Below, piece after piece: positions 32,549-44,269 of a stretch of DNA of 64,000 nt (position 1 is its first letter; each line of letters starts with the position of its first letter). The stretch covers positions 22,608,811 to 22,672,810 of the forward strand of contig OY282605.1 in assembly GCA_958298945.1 (NCBI GenBank), written 5' to 3'. The stretch is from Atherix ibis (taxonomy: Eukaryota > Arthropoda > Insecta > Diptera > Athericidae). Both the position numbers and the translations under genes were made by a program. The notes under the pieces are model-generated. The model worked only from the letters and a program-made list of their open reading frames with translations. It did not search any database and had not been told where the DNA came from.

Positions 32549-33375
32549 TGAGTCATTCGAAGATGATGAACGCAGTGGCAGACCATCGACATCGAAAACC
32601 GACCAAAACATTGAACATTGTCTATGGATCCGTCCAAGACATTTTGGTTAATGATTTGGGTTTCCGTCATGTAGCAGCAAAGTTGGTGCCAAAAGACCTC
32701 AATTTCATGCAAAAAAGAGACCGTGATTCAGATTTTCGAGGCTGAATCGGATCCCACATTCGTCAAAAGGATCATTACTGGAGACGAGACGTGGGTTTAT
32801 GAGTACGACACGCAATCCAGACATCAGGCAAGTGAATGGCGTTCACCAAATGAGCCGAGACCAAAAAAACCACGTCGTTCCCAGTCAAAAAGAAGGCAAT
32901 GGTCACGGTTTTCATGGATTACAACGGTTTAGTGCATCATGAATTTTTGCCAGAAGGCCGGACAGTAAACGAAGAGAATTATTTGGGCGTTATGAGACGT
33001 TTGCGTGAAGCAATACGCCGAAAAAGACCAGAAATGTGGGCAGAAAACTCGTGGATTTTGCACCATAATAACGCACCGCCGCATAGTAATTTTTTGAAGA
33101 AAAATGCAACAAATACCATCCAACAACAACCGCATTCACCTGATTTGGCTCCCTGTGACTTCTTTCTGTTCAATCAAGTTATAAAACCATTACGGGGAAC
33201 GCGTTTCAACAGCCGAGAGGAAGTAATGGAAAAATCGCAGGAAGCACTGATGGACATACCGAAAACCGAATATAAAAAATGTTTCGACGATTGGATCAAG
33301 CGCTGGCATACACATAAGTGTGTTAAAGTCGATGGGGATTACTTTGAAGGGGACAATATAGATTTAGATGAATAA
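32549..33375 (+). pseudogene. Different mariner 3' half (right part of the chimera)
   Basis: It begins inside RESFEDDERSGRPSTSKTD and has the second HTH in broken frames. The open stretch 32723-32932 holds FVKRIITGDETWVYEYD (first Asp). After one frameshift, an open stretch of 158 codons (32899-33375) reads MVTVFMDYNGLVHHEFLPEG, RPEMWAENSWILHHNNAPPH (second Asp replaced by Asn), HSPDLAPCDFFLFNQVIK (third Asp) and DGDYFEGDNIDLDE. The lineage is related to the element at 31070-31861. No right TIR was found. Confidence 0.88.
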
Positions 33376-33430
33376 ATTTGTATTTTTAATTTTCTGAATA
33401 AATTCCGGTAAATTTTTGATCAAGGTGGTA

Positions 33431-34090
33431 TAAATTTTTTCATCATGCTCTATATTATTATCATTTGATTTTTACCAAAATCTGTATATTAAAGAAACAA
33501 TTTAGTAGAAATAATTATGTTTTAAAGTCAGTGCAGTTATTATAATTAAATAAAAATTATTTGAAAAATATTTTATTTAAGAGTTGTTTTTTTAAAAATA
33601 TATTGTAGAAATTATTTTCCTTTCACAATAAATTAATTTATTGAATAATAAAAATATAATTTGTCATCAGTTAATAATCGAAAATTCTAGAAAAATTAAT
33701 GCTTAATCTTATCTATAATATTTCAGCATTAGTTTAAACTTAGAACTAAGCATTGCACTATTCTATATAAAGTCACATCTGATAAGTCAGTGATAAATAC
33801 AAGAAATATAATTGATAGCACCAAACTAATATTTTTTCTATCGTTCAACATTCTTGATAAGATATCATACAAAATTTTATCATCACCTGTTTATTAGTTT
33901 ACGTTTTACGGCCATTGAAATCAGATAAGGTTTGTGTTTTTTTTATTAATATGGAAAAAGTGAATTTTATGTGTGATAATAAAAATTAAATAATAATATC
34001 TGAAGCCAAAACCTAGCTTGAAAAATATAATGAATGGGAACAAACCACCATAATATGGAATGATTCAGAATTTGTTTACTGATTTTTGTT
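33431..34090. repeat. Segmental duplication, copy 1 (partner 41648-42272)
   Basis: Collinear matching runs from TAAATTTTTTCATCATG through ATTATTATCATT.GATTTTTAC, AAAGTCAGTGCAGTTATTAT, CTGATAAGTCAGTGATAAAT and GGGAACAAACCACCATAATA to GATTTT.GTT. There are scattered substitutions and small indels. The final 310 bp (33780-34090) are the 5' end of a mariner whose full relic is in copy 2, including its TIR TGATAAGTCAGTGATAAATA. Confidence 0.88.
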
Positions 34091-34129
34091 AAATAGCTTA
34101 CAATCTATTTGAGGAGGCAATTGTCGATA

Positions 34130-34715
34130 CCATATGCATGAATTTTCAACAAAAGAGCCTGATGTCAAATTCTATCAAATGCTTTTGAAATAACAAGGAC
34201 AATAAGCCTACATTCCCCAGAGAAATAAAGGGTGTGGTTCCACTTTTCAGCTAGACATGCCATCAAATCATCGGTGGATCTATTGCTACAAAAACCGTAT
34301 TGACGGTCACTGATGAGTTTTCTTGATAATTTTATTAGATTATAGTTGATCAGTGTTTCCATTATTTTAGAAAGATATTAGTACATAGGGTTGGTAATTG
34401 GAAGGAAAAGGGCAATCGCCTTTTTTTGGGAATTGGTTGAACGAATGTTTTTTTCCTTCAACGCTACCAAGCTTACGCAGTGGTTTTGCCAATGTAGAAG
34501 AATACCTCTTCAGTACTAAGGGGGATATACCATCTGGACCAGCGGATTTATTCTTATCAAGATCTCTAAGGACTTTTCCAACAGTGCGAGTGCTATTTAT
34601 TTTGAAGGTTAAGGCGACTGCGCACACCACCAGAGCAATAATGACTTTGCTTTGTGGGCATTTTCCTAATCGCATAATTAGTATTTTTGGTAGCTTAGAT
34701 GGCAGCCACAATAAT
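34130..34715 (-). pseudogene. Jockey-like reverse transcriptase fragment
   Basis: Minus strand from 34711: KVLRDLDKNKSAGPDGISPL, LVLKRYSSTLAKPL, FPKKGDCPFPSNYQPYVL, then in a shifted frame METLINYNLIKL (34320-34362), ISDRQYGFCSNRSTDDLMAC and LVISKAFDRI (motif A), ending HQALLLKIHAYG near 34130. These are RT motifs 0 to A of a Jockey-type non-LTR element. The palm motif with YADD, the endonuclease and the 3' end are all missing. Confidence 0.88.
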
Positions 34716-35744
34716 CCGATTTGATGGCTCTTCTTCTATGGATTTTTTTTTTAAAATGTAATTTGTACGTCAATGATATCAAAGATAAAATTGTAGCAAT
34801 ACCGCTCAAAATAGGAAAATTTCTGAAAAAGTGTCAATATTTACCAATTCCGTTGGCAGTTGTCACATGTCCAATAAAATTTTCAAGAAATAATTTAACA
34901 AAACTCCATTAAAAAAAAAACAACAATAAAATAAAAACATTTATAAAAAATAAAGTTATTCAAAAAAATAAAAAAACAAGTGTTTAAGTTTATTTTTGGG
35001 ACACTCTGTCCGTATAAACACATTGGTTAATTGTTAAAACTTTCATTTTCAATATTTGATGTCCTAAATTATAAGATAATCAATAATTAATTAAATATTA
35101 TTTTAGCGAATGCATGTATAAAAATTATTGTTAAATAAAATTTATTTTTACTTTCATATCAGTTAACAAGAAAACAATGCTTTTGTCGAAAATATTTTTA
35201 TAGAATTTTAGGTGATGGGTGATGTGTCATACTACAATATTTACAGAAAAATTTTAAAGAAAATTCTTTTTAAAAACAATAAAATTCTTTGTATTATCTT
35301 AATAGTAAATTTTGTATTTTTTTTAAAGTAAATAATATGTTTTTTTCTCAATATTTGTTAGCAAAAATTTTATGGTTTTTTTTTTTGTAAAAAAAAAAAC
35401 CATAGCAACTTAACGAGTTATAGCAACTTAACGACGCTTTTGTTAGCAAAAATTTTATGGTTTTTTTTTTTGGAAAAAAAACAACTAATTTCAAAATTTT
35501 AAAACAAACATTTTAAAAACCGTATTTAATAGTTAAATATGTATGATAAAATATATTAAAGCTAATAAATAATTTTCAGAACTTTTGAAGCCGATAATAA
35601 AGGGCAGAACATCGAAAATAATGGCTGGCATCCTATTAGAAATCTTTGTTTTAATAAAACAATGCAACTATAATGCAGATTGCCACTAGTTATTTTAGGC
35701 CCCTAACATAGATTATTTATGATTATCACCTTCAAAATAGTTTT
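34716..35744. other. AT-rich non-coding stretch
   Basis: It contains a short direct repeat TGTTAGCAAAAATTTTATGG at about 35357 and 35442, with poly-T/poly-A arms. No gene is recognised. Confidence 0.6.
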
Positions 35745-36345
35745 GCCTACATGGGCGAAAGTATTGTTTCCAGGCCTCATAGCAGTGCTGGAAGGCTTCA
35801 ACTGTAATCGCCTTTAGCTTCTCGGTTGCACTCCTTCAGATGTTTTTGAATCCCTGCTTCCTTACAAAAAACTATTAAAAGAGATCCTCGTGTAATACAA
35901 TGAATAGTAATACGAGGGCTGTATGATTAATACCTGGCCTCTGTAGACAGTTTTTGAAGTGAACAACTTTTGTGATTTTACAACAATGGAAATAATTCAA
36001 TATTCGAGCCATGATAAAATATTTGTTTTCGGAAAAGGAAGTCTTGCCTACATGGGCGAAAGTATTGTTTCCAAGCCTCATAGCAGTGCTGGAAGGCTTC
36101 AACTGGAATCGCCTTTAGTTTCTCGGTTGCACTCCTTCAGATGTTCTCGAATCCCTGCTTCCTTGCATAAAACTATTAATAGAGATGGCCGTGTGATATA
36201 ACAAATAGTAACACGAGGGCTGTATGATTAATACCTGGCCTCTGTAGACAGTTTTTGAAGTGAACAACTTTTGCGATTTTACAACAATGGAAAAAATTAA
36301 ATATCGAACCACGATAAAATATTTATTTTTGAAAAAGGAAACGAT
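35745..36345. repeat. 301-bp tandem duplication carrying a mariner left end
   Basis: Unit 1 starts at GCCTACATGGGCGAAAG (35745) and unit 2 at 36046, offset 301 bp. Each unit consists of a minus-strand mariner C-terminal relic (ATEKLKAITVEAFQHCYEAW) followed by the left end of the CGAGGGCTGTATGATT mariner. Unit 2 continues into the fuller copy at 36214. In unit 1 the mariner end is preceded by TA; in unit 2 that base pair is CA. Confidence 0.9.
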
Positions 36346-37246
36346 TGATGAAAATTTAAATATTGTAATATCGTTCAAATAAGATCACCACATCAGAAAT
36401 TATTGAAAATATGATGATAAATAATCGGGGAGTTTATGTTCGTGTTTGGTTCAATTATGGATGTGGAAATTTATAATAACTCATTTGGATATGAGAAAGC
36501 TTTGTGCAAGATTGGTGCCGCCATTGTTGACCATTGACCATAAACGAGCACGTGTGTCAAAATCACAAGAATATTTGGCGATGTTAAAGCGCAATCCGAA
36601 TTATATTTGGCATCGATTTATAATTGTTAACGTAATATGAATTCACTACAGCATACCACATACCATGTCAAACCGACGTTAAGGATGGTCAAGATAACAT
36701 TGTCGGCCAACAAAGTCATGTCCACAGTGTTTTGGGTAGCACACGCCATAATCCATACCAATTACCTTTAAAAACACAAAATGCTTAATTGTTATTAATA
36801 TAAATGGTATTATGCCACTTTTTTAAAATGTTTCAACGATGCTGTGAAAACGAAACGTCTACATTTAGTGAAGTAAAAATTTCCATATATCAATACAATG
36901 TACGCGTGCACACTTGTGTCATCGCCATGGCAAAACTCCATGAGTTAGGATATGAATTGTCTCCTGCCATATTCTCCAGATTTAGTCCCCAATGATTATT
37001 TTCTATCTCCCGAATATGGAAAAATGGCTCAGCGGAAATATGTTTGGTTGAAAAGATTGCTGAAACAAACGTTTTTTTCTTTGAAGGGTTGGAGAGATCG
37101 TATTTTTTAGATGCGATACAAAAGATAGAAAAGTGTTAAACTGAAGTATATGGAGCTAAAAGGACACTATGTTAATATGAAAATAAATTTTCCACATTAA
37201 AATGATTTTTTCTTGTCAAGGCCAACTTTTAATCATACAACCCTCG
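36214..37246 (+). mobile_element. Mariner relic of the CGAGGGYTGTATGATT family
   Basis: It is bounded by CGAGGGCTGTATGATTAATA and its complement at 37246, followed by TA. Text inside: MEKIKYRTTIKYLFLKKE (36287), LDMRKLCARLVPPLLTIDHK (36495-36550), LAMLKRNPNYIWHRFI, NVRVHTCVIAMAKLHELGYE (second-Asp segment, with the Asp lost) and ILQI.SP with FYLPNMEKWLSG. The first-Asp motif is not preserved. It is a sibling of 13372-14514. Confidence 0.82.
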
Positions 37247-37248
37247 TA

Positions 37249-38779
37249 ATACTGTCATACTCATAACTGAGGATGTTTATTGTGAATACTTGAAATTTCT
37301 CTTCTATTCAAATTTTAGATTATTTCCTAATTGAATTTTGACTAAAAAGTAGTTACCATATAAGAACATTTATAACAGTTTTATCTAACAATGGGCTTAC
37401 GGACCCTGTGCATACCAAATAAAATTTTTGTTTGTTTGCTTGTTTGTTTGAAAAACCATTTGGCGTCTTCATAGTACGTGTGGAAAGTTATCTGAAAGAG
37501 ACTGGTCTGTGGTAAGTAGTATAGGATATTGAGAATTTTGTTATATTTTGTGAAGCAGATTGTTTTGTTATAGAAGTTTAAATAGAGGACTTGGTATATT
37601 ATATTGTTTTAAGGGCGGCAAGACTGTTTGGTCGCAATTTCAATTACCCCGTAATATGGAGCTGCCCTATAAGGGAAGATTCCATAACATAGAGCGCGGG
37701 TCAAATTAAGTTATTTTGTGGCACTTCTTTAGCGTGTTTTGGATTTTAGAAATTATTATAATTTTAAGAAATTAAAATTTGCCCATTATTAGTTGGCTGA
37801 GCGAGTATTTAGGGTTCACAATTATATTCTATAATCTCCAGCCGTTCACAGTCAATATTCAATAACTATTGAGATATTTTTGACATTTTTTACAAATCAA
37901 TTCAATTAAGAATAACAATTCAACATTTTTAGTTCATTTTAAAAATACCTTTCGAAATCCAATTTAAAAGCAATTATTAACTTTCTTATAGCTGAAATAC
38001 GGTACTTAAGGCACGAAGAAATGCTTGCTAAGATTTTGGAGCTTAAGTGAAGAAAGTCATAATATTCTAAATTTCGTAGTAAATAATCACTACTAGTATA
38101 TTGAAAATTAAATTAAATCAATTTTTTACTGAAAATAGAAAGTTCAAGGTTAAAATAATTGCAGTCCGAAGAGAAATTCAAAACTTTATAAACCTCAATT
38201 GAGGTTAAATAATGTCAAAATTTTTTTTGCTGTTGAATGATGTTAACAGTGTGCTCAATGAGAATTTCTAGAGTATAGAAGAATTGTCATAGGAATTCAA
38301 ACACAGATTTCCATTTAAGTGTGAGAAAATCTTCATAATATTCTCAAGTCCATTCGATATGGAAACAGTCAATATTTGTAAGTATTTGAAAGTGAATGTA
38401 ACACGAAAAGTGGTAGAAATTCAATGGGACTGGGGCTGATCTCTAGCTTTCCGCATAGCTTGTATAGTAAGTCCCTCTTCTGTGTACAGTACAAGTTTCA
38501 ACCTCTTCCGATGAGTATGCGACCCTATAGAGCATAGTAAGTGAAATTATTTTTTTTTTTGGTGGTTTAAGAAAAATCCCACAGCGAATTTTGGGACAAC
38601 GATGCAATGAGACTATGAGAAACATTGCTTTTTTGGTGGTATAGAGTATTTTTAGAGGGTACCGAAATATTTGGTGGTAAAGAGTACCGAAATATTCATT
38701 CCAAAGAACTTGTGCCTCCAGGAAATTTTTTTTTTATTTTGAGAGGTATTTATGAGTCTCATGAAAAGGTTAGATCGTT
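37249..38779. other. Non-coding stretch, nothing recognised
   Basis: There is a GTTT-rich patch at 37425-37450 and a small internal repeat TACCGAAATATT (38661; 38685). A frame of 73 codons starts at 38625 but is partly antisense to the next relic. No gene can be supported. Confidence 0.5.
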
Positions 38780-38990
38780 ACACACACTTTTGCAAATGTT
38801 TCTTTATGACTTCAATGAACTTGAAACGTTTTTCCCAAAGATGTAATATCGGCTTGGAAAACAAAGAAAAAGTTCCATAAAGCCATATCTGGTGAATACG
38901 GTGTTTGATCGATGGAATTTGTGGATTTTTCATTCGTGAAATACGAATCTCGCCTACGGAGGCCTTTAATATAAAAAATCTGATGAAAAT
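38780..38990 (-). pseudogene. Mariner transposase C-terminal relic
   Basis: The minus strand at 38840-38910 gives TPYSPDMALWNFFFVFQ, then LGKTFQVH and SHKETF, matching HPPYSPDLAP.NFFLFP..K..LKGKRF. A tail follows. The surrounding sequence has no further transposase text. Confidence 0.5.
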
Positions 38991-39129
38991 TTCAAACAAA
39001 TAAGAGAAAATTTTAAACAAGTTAAACAACATTAAAAGTGCTTGAGAGCCCGTCAAACAAATTTAAAATTCCTTGAGAGGATGATAAAAAGGGCTCTCTC
39101 TCTCTCTGTCAAATTGATAATTGCAGATG

Positions 39130-39277
39130 ACACGTCATCTGCCACATGCTCAACTCCACCAAGTTTTTCTCGGAAAAAATGTCCCGTGTGACTTATTTCT
39201 GTTGCCCAACATCAAAAAACCCTCAAATGAATGTCATCTTGATACTGTCGATAACATCCAATGGAGTGCAACCGAGG
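39130..39277 (+). pseudogene. Mariner transposase fragment cut by a later mariner
   Basis: The text DLFLLPNIKKPLK (39190-39225) and DTVDNIQWSATE (39240-39276) corresponds to the LFPKLK..LKG..FDT..NIQ region. It ends exactly at the TA target where the Mos1-like left end begins (39280). Confidence 0.55.
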
Positions 39278-39279
39278 TA

Positions 39280-39471
39280 CCAGGCGTATAAGCTTAAATC
39301 GACTGTTTGGTCATAGATGGCGTGAGTGAGCGTATTAATCATGGGCACGCCATACTTTTTTTTTATGAGTTTGACATCTGTCAACATAAATCAGTGCACA
39401 TTGTTACAAATTTCGTACAACAACATATATTTTTCCTTAAGTAATCATGTCTAGTTTTGTGTCAGAAAATT
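39280..39471 (+). mobile_element. Solo left end of a Mos1-like mariner
   Basis: It begins CCAGGCGTATAAGCTTAAAT after TA at 39278-39279. The 5' UTR is collinear with 23944-24150, and it stops just after the first codons (MSSFVSEN). The rest of the element is missing. Confidence 0.9.
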
Positions 39472-39529
39472 TTAAAGTAATTTTAAAAAAAAAATTTAAA
39501 ACTGTTGAAAATATTGATTTTTGAATAAT

Positions 39530-39885
39530 CCAATATTTGAGAACTATCTACGTAAAAAGGCATACTTTAATAAGTAGGAAAAAGTCCAACAGCACCAAAT
39601 CATATGATTTTTTTGAGTAAAATTGACATCACTAAATCTCAAAATTACGCACTCTCTGTGTTTTTTGCACAAGAAAATATAAAATGTTTCATATTTTGCT
39701 GATTGTGGCATATGGTTTAGAAAGAAATCTTCAAATAAAAAAAATAAGTTATCTAATGGATACAGCGCTCAGAATTGGGCCGCTTCTTCTTCATTTGCAA
39801 AGAAAAATGGGCAAATTACACCTTCACACATGACCAAAGCACAAAATTACCTACCCTTGGAGTTTTTCGCAAAAAAATACAAAAT
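39530..39885 (-). pseudogene. DD41D mariner relic between two Mos1-like pieces
   Basis: Minus strand: LCFGHV followed by ICPFFFANEEEAAQF (39760-39850), matching GIIGPFFFENEEG. Then come NHMPQSAKYET-like text near 39715 and RVILRFSDVNF-like text near 39630. No frame is open. Confidence 0.6.
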
Positions 39886-39895
39886 TTTTCCTGGT

Positions 39896-41006
39896 AATCC
39901 GCTGTTTGGTCATAGACGGAGTGAGTGAGCGTATTAACCATGGGCACGCCATACTTTTTTTATGAGTTTGACATCTGTCAACATTAATCAGTCAACATTG
40001 TCAGCAATTTCGTACAATAACATATATTTTTCCTTTAGTAATCATGTCTTGTAAACTCTGCTTTTCTGCTTCAATTTGAAGATATCGGCTGCCAAATCGC
40101 ATCAAATACTTATGGAGGATTGGTGGTTGAGGACCATCAATTGCAGGTTCTTTTGGGCGAAAACGATATCCAAACGCAAAAAAATGCTCGTGGAGCAATT
40201 GGGGTGTTATTCAACCAGCTATTTCCATGCGTCTGATTGAAAAGATCGGAAAATGGGTGCCGCATGAATTGAACGAAAGGCAGATGGACCAACGCCAAAA
40301 CACACGCGAAATCTTGCTCGCCAGACAAAATAGAAAGTTGTTCCTGCATCAAATTGTGACAGGCGATGAAAAGCGGATATATTTCGAGAATCCTAAACGC
40401 AAGAAATCGTGGGTTGATCCCGGCCAACCATCAACATTTTCCCCAAGACCAAATCGCTTCGTACGGAAGACAATGCTGTGCTTTTGGTCGGATCAGTATG
40501 GTATCGTCTACTATTATATGCTAAAGCCTGGTGGAACTGTTAATGCCCACCGCTACCACCAACAACTGATTAAATTGCACCTTGTTCTGTGTGAAAAAAG
40601 GACGGATTATCAACAAAGACATGACAAGCTGATTTTCCTCCACGACAACACACCATCGCACACGTTAAAAATGGTCCAAAACTGCTTGGAGACACTCAAC
40701 TGGGAGCTGCTATCCCACCCCGCTTATTCACCAGACCTCACCCCTTCCGACTTCCACCGGTTTTCGTCGATGGGCCACGCGCTCGCTGAGCAGCACTTTG
40801 ATTCTTACGAAGACGTCCGAAAATGGCTTGATGAGTGGTTTGTCTCGAAAGAAAAGGAATTTTTTTGGCATGGTATCCACAAATTGCCCGAGGGATGGGA
40901 AAAATGTGTAGCAACCGAGGGCAAGTACTTTAAATAAATTTATTTTTGCTTTCGATGAAAAAAAAACGTATTTTTTTTTACTAAAAACGGCGGATTTAAG
41001 ATTATA
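39896..41006 (+). mobile_element. Mos1-like mariner with truncated ends
   Basis: The left end begins inside the TIR (AATCCGCTGTTTGG) and the right TIR stops at GGCGGATTTAAGATTATAC, lacking the terminal CCAGG bases. The body is collinear with the 2515 and 23944 copies. The missing TIR tips suggest it can no longer be mobilised. Confidence 0.88.
40227..40937 (+). pseudogene. Mos1-like transposase, intact catalytic domain only
   Basis: The 236-codon frame runs from KIGKWVPHELNERQMDQRQN through VTGDEKRIYF (first Asp), FLHDNTPSHTLKMVQ (second Asp) and YSPDLTPSDFHRFSSMGHAL (third Asp, 34 residues after the second), to WEKCVATEGKYFK and stop. All three catalytic residues survive. The N-terminal DNA-binding half (40040-40226) is destroyed by deletions and frameshifts, so the expected 345-residue protein is reduced to its C-terminal two thirds. 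The listed Met is probably not a real start. Confidence 0.88.
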
Positions 41007-41065
41007 CTACGAAAAGTGGAAATAACGCCTCCACCGAGAAGGCGATAAGAATTTATTTTTAAAAA

Positions 41066-41230
41066 GCGCATGAATTTGATCTCACTTGAAGTTGCACTTT
41101 TGCTACAGTGAAGTTCATTTTTTTCTTTCAATTCTTTTAGATAACGTTTTTCATAATTAATTTCCGTTCTTACGCGATAAAAGGGTATATAAAATTGTCA
41201 GAAATTGTCTACACACGTGGAAATAAAATT
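41066..41230. repeat. Duplicated block matching 30197-30440
   Basis: It shares GCATGAATTTGATCTCA, TTTTGCT.CAGT, CAATTCTTTTAGATAACG, TTTTTCATAATTAATTTCCG, CGATAAAAG and GTCAGAAATT. Order and orientation are the same as at 30197. It is shorter by small deletions. Confidence 0.8.
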
Positions 41231-41647
41231 GTTGCAGAAAAATAATCAGCACCCATACTTTTCTGCTATATCTTGTCAACGGTTTTTACTTAAATCGAAT
41301 CTCTGTTTTTCATTTCAATCCAAAATTAATGTGAATAAGAAAACCATTGTGAACTTATCTTTAGAATGTCCTGTTTATCTTTCCGAGTCTTATAGTCACG
41401 AAAATTTTATCATAAAAATTCCAAAGAATATTTAGCATTAAATTTGAACATTCAGTTTAGAATGCATTTTTTAATGTTAAAAATTTAATAATATTTTTAC
41501 TGCTTTTTCTTTTTTTTGGGACAATATTTTTGGGAGATTTTCTTGCCCACATTTCAGCTTACACTATCACTTACAAGTGCCATATTGCCATACAGTCTAA
41601 TGATAACTTTACTCTGAACTATTGTCCACGTTCTCATAAACTGTATG
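41231..41647. other. Non-coding spacer
   Basis: An open frame of 76 codons at 41205-41435 has no recognisable motif and a composition like the surrounding DNA. Nothing else is seen. Confidence 0.45.
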
Positions 41648-42272
41648 TAAATTTTTTCATCATGCCCTATATTATTATCATTAGATTTTTACCAAAATCT
41701 CTACATTAAAGAAACAATTTAATAGAAATAATTATGTTATAAAGTCAGTGCAGTTATTATAATTAGAAAAAATTTTTTTTGAAAAATATTTTATTACAGA
41801 TTTTTTAAATATTGTAGAAAATATTTTCCTATCAAAATAAATTAATTTATTGAATAATAAAAAAATATAATTTTTTGTCAGTTAATAATCGAAAATTCTG
41901 GAAAAATTAATCCTAAAACTTATCTGTGATACCACAACATTAGAACTATTCTATATAACGTCAGTCTGATAAGTCAGTGATAAATACAAGAAATATAGTC
42001 GATATTATCGAAATAGTATTTTTTTTACCGTTTGGCATTCTTGATAAGATATCATAGAAAATTTTACCGTTATCTGTTTATTAGTTTAGGTTTTATAGCC
42101 ATTGAAATCAGATAAGGTTTATATTTTATTAATATGGAAAAAGTGAATTATATGTGTTAATAAAACTTATATAATAATATCTGAAGCCCAAAAACTAGCT
42201 TGAAAAGTATAATATATGGGAACAAACCACCATAATATGGAATAATTTAGAATTTGGTTACGGATTTTCGTT
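41648..42272. repeat. Segmental duplication, copy 2 (partner 33431-34090)
   Basis: The same series of blocks as in copy 1, in the same orientation about 8.2 kb away. Here the mariner starting at 41967 continues past the duplication end, whereas copy 1 breaks off at 34090. Confidence 0.88.
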
Positions 42273-43136
42273 ATGGTCGTACGAGCATCCAGGATGTCCA
42301 ACTGAGGCCATTACCGCTACAACTTATTGACAGAATCCGTGATATCGTTTTTAAAGATCCAACAGTAAAAATGTATGAGAAGTTGATATGGTAATCATCT
42401 CAAAATAAAGTGTAGACAAAATCTTACATTCAATTTTGAGTATGAGAAAGCTATTGACAAGATGGCTATCGAGTTTACTAACATCTAACCAAAAAGGTAT
42501 ATAACTTACAAATTTAATGAAGCATTTGGACATTTTTAAGCGTAATTCAAATAAATTTTTGCATCGATTCGTAACTGTTTATGATTGATCGATTTTCCAT
42601 TACAGACCAGAAACCAAAGTTCAATCAAATGATGGACTTGTGCTAGTACACCAAAGAAGGGTTCTATCACTAGAAAAGTTTATGGTTATTGTTTTCTAGA
42701 ACACATATGGTATAATATTCATCGACTACCTTGATAAGATAAAAACGTTAAAAGGACAGTGTTGTACAGCATTACTAGATCAGTTGACATTTAGCAAATA
42801 AAAAAGTTCTGCTTCATCACGACAATACACTTGCATATTCATTGGTAATTGCAACAGCAAAATATGTAGAATTACGTTATGAATTTCTTCCCCATCCATA
42901 GTTTTCTCCGGTATTTAGTTCTCTTATAATATTTTTCTATTTCCAATCATTGAGAAATGGCTTGATGGAAAGAAATTTTGCATCCAATTCTGATATGATA
43001 GCCGTAGCTTAGGCTTAATTTACAGAGTTTGATAAATTGTACTAAAATATTTGAAATATCGTTTGACGAAGTTTATCGAACTTATTTTATTTATTAAATA
43101 AACTAATTGTTTGTCTCATTTATCACTGACTTATCA
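41967..43136 (+). mobile_element. Mariner with TGATAAGTCAGTGATAAA ends, old full-length relic
   Basis: The left end TGATAAGTCAGTGATAAATA and the right end TTTATCACTGACTTATCA (43119-43136, followed by TA) are inverted repeats. Text between: MEKVNYMC (42134), GCPTEAITATT, IISK then SVDKILHSILSMRKLLTRW (42395-42465), MKHLDIFKRNSNKFLHRFVT, RPETKVQS, NTYGIIFIDYLDKIKT, LLHHDNTLAYSLVIATAKYV-like text (second Asp) and PSIVFSGI in place of YSPDLAP. Many stops and shifts. It is about 1170 bp, the normal mariner length. Confidence 0.82.
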
Positions 43137-43138
43137 TA

Positions 43139-44269
43139 CCGACTTCGTATATACCCGTTTAGAAAGAGATAACTTCTCAATTCGAATTTTTAATAATTAT
43201 TTGATAATTCAATTATACAGTAAATGACCAAATATACTCTGTCTAGCATGCAATACCAGCCGGTAGAGCCACCCATGCATACAAACACTGTTTTTTTAAT
43301 TTTTTATTTTTCAAACCAATTTAAAAAAAATTTAATTTCTTTCTCTTTGCAACTTCTTCATCATAACTAATTATAAAATATATTTTAATTATATTTTTCT
43401 TCAATTTATAGAATCTAATCAAATTATTTAAAGTTTTTTTTTCTTTTTTGTAAATTTCTTACCGATTAATATTATCACATACTTGCGACGCCGACAAGAA
43501 ATTTTCACTTTCACCAACATTCACATATCCAATTAAGAATTCTTATTAAATATATATATATTTTTTTTTTAATTATTATTTAGCGTTTAACTTTTCAGTT
43601 TTTAATATATCAAACTTCTTACACAAACGCACTACTATCAACAAATGCCAGATAATAATTGTTTCAAGTTCGTCCAAAGTTCAGTTACCGACTAACGAAT
43701 TTCTACTATAGTCGACCTAATCTGGAACATTTCAAACAGCCCTTAAATCTATCAATTTACACCGTTAGTATGTCCATTGTCAATGGTCATCGATAAATAA
43801 TTGATTCTTCAAAAAAAAAAATTACAAATATTGCGGCGACAAGCACTCCACACTACTTCGAATATTCTGTTTTTGAATATTAAATGAATTAACATTGACT
43901 GTTAGTATAGTTCCTTTGCGATGGGATTTTTTTTTGTTAATTTCATAACACATTCCGAAAACGGAGAACCTTGCGTGTTGGAAGCTTTCTTAAACCTAAT
44001 CGAGGCGACACAGCCCAGCTACTTGCTGAGGATTTCCAGCTAATATTTTGTTATCAGTTTCAGCGAACGAAAACTTTTTGATATAACCCAACAGAAACTT
44101 TTACAAATTCTACATTGTTTTTTTGGTGTTTTTTTATTTTTTTTTTGTGGCCTTTGACCTACAATAATTCTAAACTATAATATAAAAAAAATAAAAAAAA
44201 AATTGTTAACCAAATTATTCACGTGCTAAATAGCTAAACTATAAATATATTTTGTTGAGTGGGCGGCAG
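43139..44269. other. AT-rich stretch upstream of a candidate promoter
   Basis: No coding sequence recognised. The last 600 bp contain poly-T/poly-A tracts and isolated mixed-composition patches (43640-43780; 43970-44060) that could be upstream regulatory DNA for the promoter at 44270. Confidence 0.45.

Noticed and set aside
38443..38846. Frames of 60 and 73 codons
   Set aside because: No motif, and one is antisense to a mariner relic.
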